This document shows positions 59,462 to 64,000 of a stretch of 64,000 nt of DNA, in pieces. Every line of letters starts with the position of its first letter. Position 1 is the first letter of the stretch. Below the pieces are notes generated by a model that worked only from the letters and a program-made list of their open reading frames with translations, was not told the DNA's origin and did no database searches. The position numbers and the translations under genes were made by a program. The stretch is from Dastarcus helophoroides (Eukaryota > Arthropoda > Insecta > Coleoptera > Bothrideridae), in contig CM053332.1 in the NCBI GenBank assembly GCA_028583605.1, positions 22,451,823-22,515,822 on the forward strand, given 5' to 3'.

Positions 59462-59932
59462 ACCCAGGGTACCCCGAAAGAAAAAACTATCGAGAAGTTT
59501 TGTGGTTGCTACAGTAACGAACTGAAATTAGGCGCGGATACATGATTTCGTTCAGGTGAGGGCAATTTTCCTATGGTTTTACCCATCTTACAGACAATGA
59601 TGTAGATAACATTTGCGAAGGGGAAGTTCGACTTCCTTACTTATTTTTGGAAATTATGATTTTTCTCAAAAACTCGAGCATAATTTCGGCAATATTTTTT
59701 TATTTTCCATTCTACACTTATAATATGTATTTTTTCTCAAATTTATATTTTGGTTTTTACTTTTTTCCAAAATATTCGCTTTAAATTTCATCGTTTTATT
59801 TTTCGAGAAATTTTTAATTTTTTCGCTACAATGTCTTTTTCTCGAGATTCGGGTGTAGTTAAACTCAACAATTTAAATTTTTTTCAAAATATCTATCTCA
59901 AAGTCAAAATTAAAGTTTTTTTGATAATATAT

Positions 59933-60301
59933 TGTTACGGGCTTTATCGGTTCGAATTGATTCACACGTGAATTGAAAATAATACCCACTTTATTACTAA
60001 ACTAAACTTGGATCACCACAATTGAACAATTAACTCACTTATTATTGACTTCTACTAACTCACTAATTACACTGACTCTAACTGACTGACTCGAGGGACA
60101 GCTGACCGCCTTATATAGTTTTGACATCCAGGTTCTAGAACAATCCGGCAGATAAGGCTTATCGTTTGCCGAAATTTCAGGAACGCTTATCTGCCGTTTG
60201 CTTCGTTGTCGCGGTCGCTTTCCCCTTATCAGATCATTTTAGAAACCTTTCTTATGTACTAAATTCTACAATTCTATTCCATCTATTTACATTGCGTTAC
60301 A
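59933..60301 (-). mobile_element. Solo LTR, gypsy-like family (copy 3)
   Basis: TGTTACGGGC...GCGTTACA between perfect ATAT duplications (59,929-59,932 and 60,302-60,305). 369 bp, same orientation as copy 2 and opposite to copy 1. It keeps the GTCGCGGTCGCTTTCCCCTT segment also present in copy 1 but lost in copy 2. Confidence 0.88.
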
Positions 60302-60305
60302 ATAT

Positions 60306-61587
60306 CTTATTTTTTTCGAAATTTTCGTTCTCAACTGGAAATGCCGATTTTTTTTTTCTCAAAATTTTGGGTTTTTTAGATTTAAATTATAGGGTTCATT
60401 TCCGATCACTTAAAATATGTTTTTCCTAATTCACACTTTTCCTTTATATACCATAGACATCTTTTGTGATTTTTTTTCGAAATTTCAATAGCAAGTAATC
60501 TCAAGTTTCTTTTTTTTAACTTCCGAGTAGCCTTTTTTTAAAATTTTAATTTTTAGAAAATTCCAAATGTTTACTTTTACTTTTCTCTAAAAAGTCTTCC
60601 TTGCCTTTACAATTTTTGTTATTTTTTCTAAAAGTTCAATGACAAACTAAAAATTTCAAAAAACTTTAAATTATTTTCGAAATTTTACAATTCTGTCTTT
60701 CTAATATCTAAGCGCCATTTACCGAAAAAATTAAATATTCGGGTTTAAGGACCTCATTTCAAAATTAAAAAAGAACTTTGGAGAACTTCATTACATACGT
60801 TTCGAGTTTTGTTCGAAATTTTTACCATTTTCTCAATTCGACTTTCGAAAATTTTACTTATCCATTTTTTTTTTCATTTATATTTTTTCTGAAAATGTCG
60901 GCTTTTTTATGAAAATTTCATTTTTGCAATTTTTATGTTTTTCTCGAAATTTGCATTTTTTTCTTAAAGTTTGGAAGTTAAGATATTCTATGTATCTTCT
61001 TTGCGAAGTAGTGTTATTCATGTTTTATTGGCTTTTTTTCGCCAGTTACTCCTTCCACAATTATAGTTAAGCTTGAAACTTTGAATTAAAATTCAAGCTT
61101 CGGACATTTTTTTATGAACGTCAAGATTAGAATGAAAAGCCGTGTTAAAAAATTCGAAATTTGGAAAAGAGCTTTGTGTATTAAAAAAAATCAAAATCCG
61201 CTGTTTAATACGAAATGTTGGATTTTTCCTCTGATTTACTAATGCATTCTCAAAATTTTGACTTTTTCCAACAATTTTAAACTTCGAGCTAAATATAGGG
61301 TTCAAAAGTTATAATTTGGCGAAAAATTCAAAAATTTTAGTTTAAAATAGAAATTCCTAAATTGAAATCGAAATCCATGATTAAACTGCAAATTGTAAGA
61401 AAATTTATTGTACATGAATTATTAATTTATTCCTAGCGAATGGGGTATAGGGTGACGTATTAGCTAGTTCACCCAACAAAGCTAAATTGCTGAAACGTCA
61501 AAATTTATCGATCTTCTAATTGGTATCTAGGAAACGCTTGTTTTAAATACAAAGTAGCGTTTGCAGTGAAATATTACACATAAGAGA
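60306..61587. other. Spacer upstream of BBS1, no gene seen
   Basis: Low-complexity GAAATTTTC-rich DNA to about 61,400. The last ~150 bp (GGGTATAGGGTGACGTATTA onward) is less repetitive and probably holds the BBS1 promoter and 5' UTR, but no X-box could be placed with confidence. Confidence 0.45.
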
Positions 61588-63639
61588 ATGAGTCGAAGGT
61601 AAATGAATTGTTTTAAAGCCAATAAACGAACATAAAATCAAATCGTTTGATATAATTTTGAAGAAGATATTTTTTGGTTTCATACTAAACTAAAATTTCA
61701 GTTTGTAATTATAATGCCTATAAGCTGTAGCTTTATTATAATAAAAAGTGCATGATTAACTCCTGTGTTGTGTGTTGTATTTGTGAAAAAAATTTAGGCT
61801 ATATTTACGATTTTTTGAATTTGAAGAATTTAGGAAACACACAAACGGATTCAGCAGTATAATATACAAAATAAATATTTACACCGCAAAATAAGAGACC
61901 TTGACTGAAAAATATGTTTTTTTTTTTTAATTTCAAAATACAACGCACAACACAATTTTTTTCCTGATGATTACAACTGTGTAAAACTTCTACATATATT
62001 GCAGTGGCGTGTTATCTATGGAAGCTAGGAGAATATAATTTATTTGCAATAATTTGATAGTTCCCACTTTTTTCTCAAACTTCCAGGTGTTAGCTGAAAT
62101 TTCTTGCTTCTTTTCTAAAATATTTAACCGAAATTTCGATCACAATCTAGAAATTTAATTTTATTGGAAACTAAGTTTAGAAGAATTGTCTTATTATTTT
62201 TTTTTGCAAAATCTCGTCTTGATTTTTTTTTTTCGAAATACATTGTTTATATTTTAAAGTTTTTGAGCTTTTATCTTAAAACTTCAATAAATTTTCAATA
62301 CAATAATAACTGCTTTTTGCAACGCTTTCCAGCGCTACGGGAGATATTAAATATAGGCTGCTTCTACTAGGGCCGAACGGCATATGAGGAAGGCAGTGTG
62401 ACCAGCATTGCGCTTTAGCCGCCTATTATTATTACCTCGAGTTACTCCCGAGTAGTACTCCTTTCAGGAAGAGTCGATCTTAGGAACCAGAGCGTTTCTT
62501 AAAAACGGGAAGTGGATGAAGCCGCCATTGGGAACCCAACCCAGCGCTCTTAGATTCTAGTCCAGTACCTATATCACTGGACCATGGTCCCTTCTTAAAA
62601 TTGGTCTTATAGTCTCAAATTTTCCGCCGAAATATCTTATTTTGAATTTGTTTCGGAAAAAAATACTTTAAATTCGAAATTTCGAAACTAAACGTGAAAT
62701 GTTAACCTTTTTCTAAAATTTTAAACTTCAAACGATTTTTGAAAAAGATTTTGCCTTTGTTTTCGCAATTTTGTAGTTGATACAGAAATTTAATTTTCAT
62801 CTAGTTTGAAATGACGCATGTAAAGACGTTATTTACTTTAAACAAAAATAAAAATAATATTTTAGCGAACTCAATATTTCGCGATGGTTAGAAGCCCATT
62901 CCGATAGAAACGCTGGCCTAACGACATTTTTCAAAAACGCTATTTTGGCGGATGTCGCCGGCGATGGAGACCACCGTTTAGTAGTGACAGACATCAAACT
63001 CGACCAAGACGAACGAAGTAGATTGAAGGTGTACAAAGGTACTTTACTAACGGCCGATTTAGTCTTGCCGGACATACCGAGCTCTATAATCAGTTTCTAT
63101 CACGATAGATTAGAACCCAGGACCCCAGGTACCATAAAAAATAATTACTCGCAATGTTCCACAATTTATCATTTCAGTTATCGCCGTCGCCTGTGCCTCC
63201 GAGCTATTAATATACAAGAACAATAAGCCATTTTTTAAATTTACCGTGCCTCCTTCTCCCCCAGATCCACTAGAAGCTAATGTGTGGAAAAAACTCTTTG
63301 ATGATCCGAATGCAGATTTCACGAAGGCGATCGAAGATTTGAATTCTTTGAATTTTAACGATTTGTGTGCGAGGTGTGCCGCGCCGATACATTCTAAAAT
63401 ATTTGGTTCTACTTGACAGTTTTAGATCCCAGGAATTTTTAAGCACGCCTCAGAATCGACTCGAAGATTTGGTGAAAAAATACAAAAACGTAGAACCGAA
63501 TAAAACTACCCAGATTATCTGCATGACTTGTATAAAGAAGAGTTCGCAGGATAAATACGCGCTGGGATGTCCCATATTGGCAACAGAAGATGGTACTTTG
63601 TACATATTGGACCCCCAGACATTTATAATTTTGCATCAG
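61588..63639 (+). CDS. BBS1: BBS1, BBSome subunit (5' part; runs off window)
   Basis: Subunit of the BBSome coat that carries membrane proteins in cilia; in insects cilia are confined to sensory neurons and sperm. Four exons are present: 61588-61598, 62866-63128, 63178-63373 and 63426-63639, giving the first 228 residues. The 11-bp first exon (MSR) joins to SELNISRWLEAHSDRNAGLT. Family matches include ADVAGDGDHRLVVTDIKLDQ, RLKVYKGTLLTADLVLPDIP, EPRTPVIAVACASELLIYKN, KPFFKFTVPPSPPDPLEANV and LATEDGTLYILDPQTF, all from the N-terminal beta-propeller. The last donor (CAG|GTTTGT at 63,640) is in phase 0 and no further exon falls in the window, so the rest lies beyond 64,000. Intron 1 (1.27 kb) contains a tRNA-like repeat. 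Confidence 0.94.
62340..62600 (-). mobile_element. Second tRNA-like SINE family, in BBS1 intron
   Basis: On the minus strand GGGACCATGGTCCAGTGATA has an A-box-like TGGTCCAGTGA. About 40 bp later GGGTTGGGTTCC looks like a decayed B box. The rest is GC-richer than the intron and includes an ATTATTATTA run near 62,427. It differs from the SINE at 14,810 and 43,457. Class inferred from the box pattern only. Confidence 0.45.
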
Positions 63640-63835
63640 GTTTGTAAAACTTTTTCCAGTTCTAGTGATCAATTAGTGGTCAAGTGTGTCCAAATGGTCA
63701 AGTGTTAGATTAAATTCTTTTATACTGGTGCTCGTTTTTATGGAGTTCTAGCGATTTACCCCGACTTCGCACCAGTGAACAATATCTAGTCTACATTTTG
63801 GTGGAACGGACCTATCCTTGGTTGTCTTCAAAAAT

Positions 63836-63960
63836 TGATGTACAAATCTTGTCCCCTGAAACCAAGAAATATTAGAAACATAACAACAGTTGCTCTCGTT
63901 ATAACTATTGTTGTGTTTTTTAATCTGCCTTTGTTTCAGGGGACAAGATTTGTATGTCAA
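63836..63960. repeat. Palindromic arm pair of the hammerhead-like repeat family
   Basis: TTGATGTACAAATCTTGTCC...ACAGTTGCTCT faces AACTATTGTTGTG...GGACAAGATTTGTATGTCAA around a 6-10-bp centre, a ~60-bp-arm hairpin. The arms match those at 55,361-55,596, but the central hammerhead-like core is absent. It lies in BBS1 intron 4. Confidence 0.8.
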
Positions 63961-64000
63961 TCTAGTCTACCATATGATATTATATACTGTATGTAATGCG

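Noticed and set aside
1..64000. CRISPR arrays, operons or phage genes
   Set aside because: No regular repeat-spacer pattern exists, and introns, RS proteins, a proteasome subunit and insect genes show a eukaryotic nuclear sequence.

Overview
The window is nuclear DNA of an insect. Imaginal disc growth factor, transformer-2 and Drosophila-type p24 and kelch proteins are present, genes are split by GT-AG introns (many only 49-60 bp), and spacers are very AT-rich and full of transposon relics. A beetle is plausible from the compact introns and repeat style, but the order is not proven. Exon limits below were worked out by hand from splice sites and reading-frame continuity.

Layout: positions 1-13,640 are a repeat block without host genes. 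It holds a 7-bp GC-rich minisatellite that flips strand, an 11-bp minisatellite, CCTAA-like (telomere-like) tracts, a ~173-bp satellite (array A, present in both orientations), a ~320-bp satellite (array B), one intact DD41D Tc1/mariner element with ~455-bp inverted repeats, a 569-bp hAT-type element, a solo LTR and a LINE endonuclease relic.

From 13.9 kb on comes gene-bearing sequence: Idgf chitinase-like growth factor (-), YIPF5/Yip1 (+), transformer-2 (-), proteasome lid subunit Rpn6/PSMD11 (+), Ice2/NARG2 of the little elongation complex (-), a p24/TMED cargo receptor (-), a BTB-BACK-Kelch CUL3 adaptor (-), BLOC1S1 (+), acyl-CoA-binding protein (+), an unrecognised small ORF (-) and the 5' part of BBS1 (+), which runs off the window. 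The genes are unrelated housekeeping or developmental genes; I see no operon-like or pathway clustering. YIPF5 and p24 both act in ER-Golgi traffic, and BLOC1S1 acts in lysosome-related organelle traffic, but they are not adjacent.

Intergenic and intronic DNA carries several repeat families with readable structure: three solo LTRs of one gypsy-like family with perfect 4-bp target duplications, two hAT-type elements with 8-bp duplications, a decayed Tc1/mariner relic and a pogo-like MITE inside introns, tRNA-like SINEs, a ~410-bp direct duplication, and a dispersed family whose copies share a hammerhead-ribozyme-like core. I found no convincing new gene system. The best leads are that ribozyme-like repeat, the repeated telomere-like/array-B junction, and the flank mismatch around the intact mariner element.
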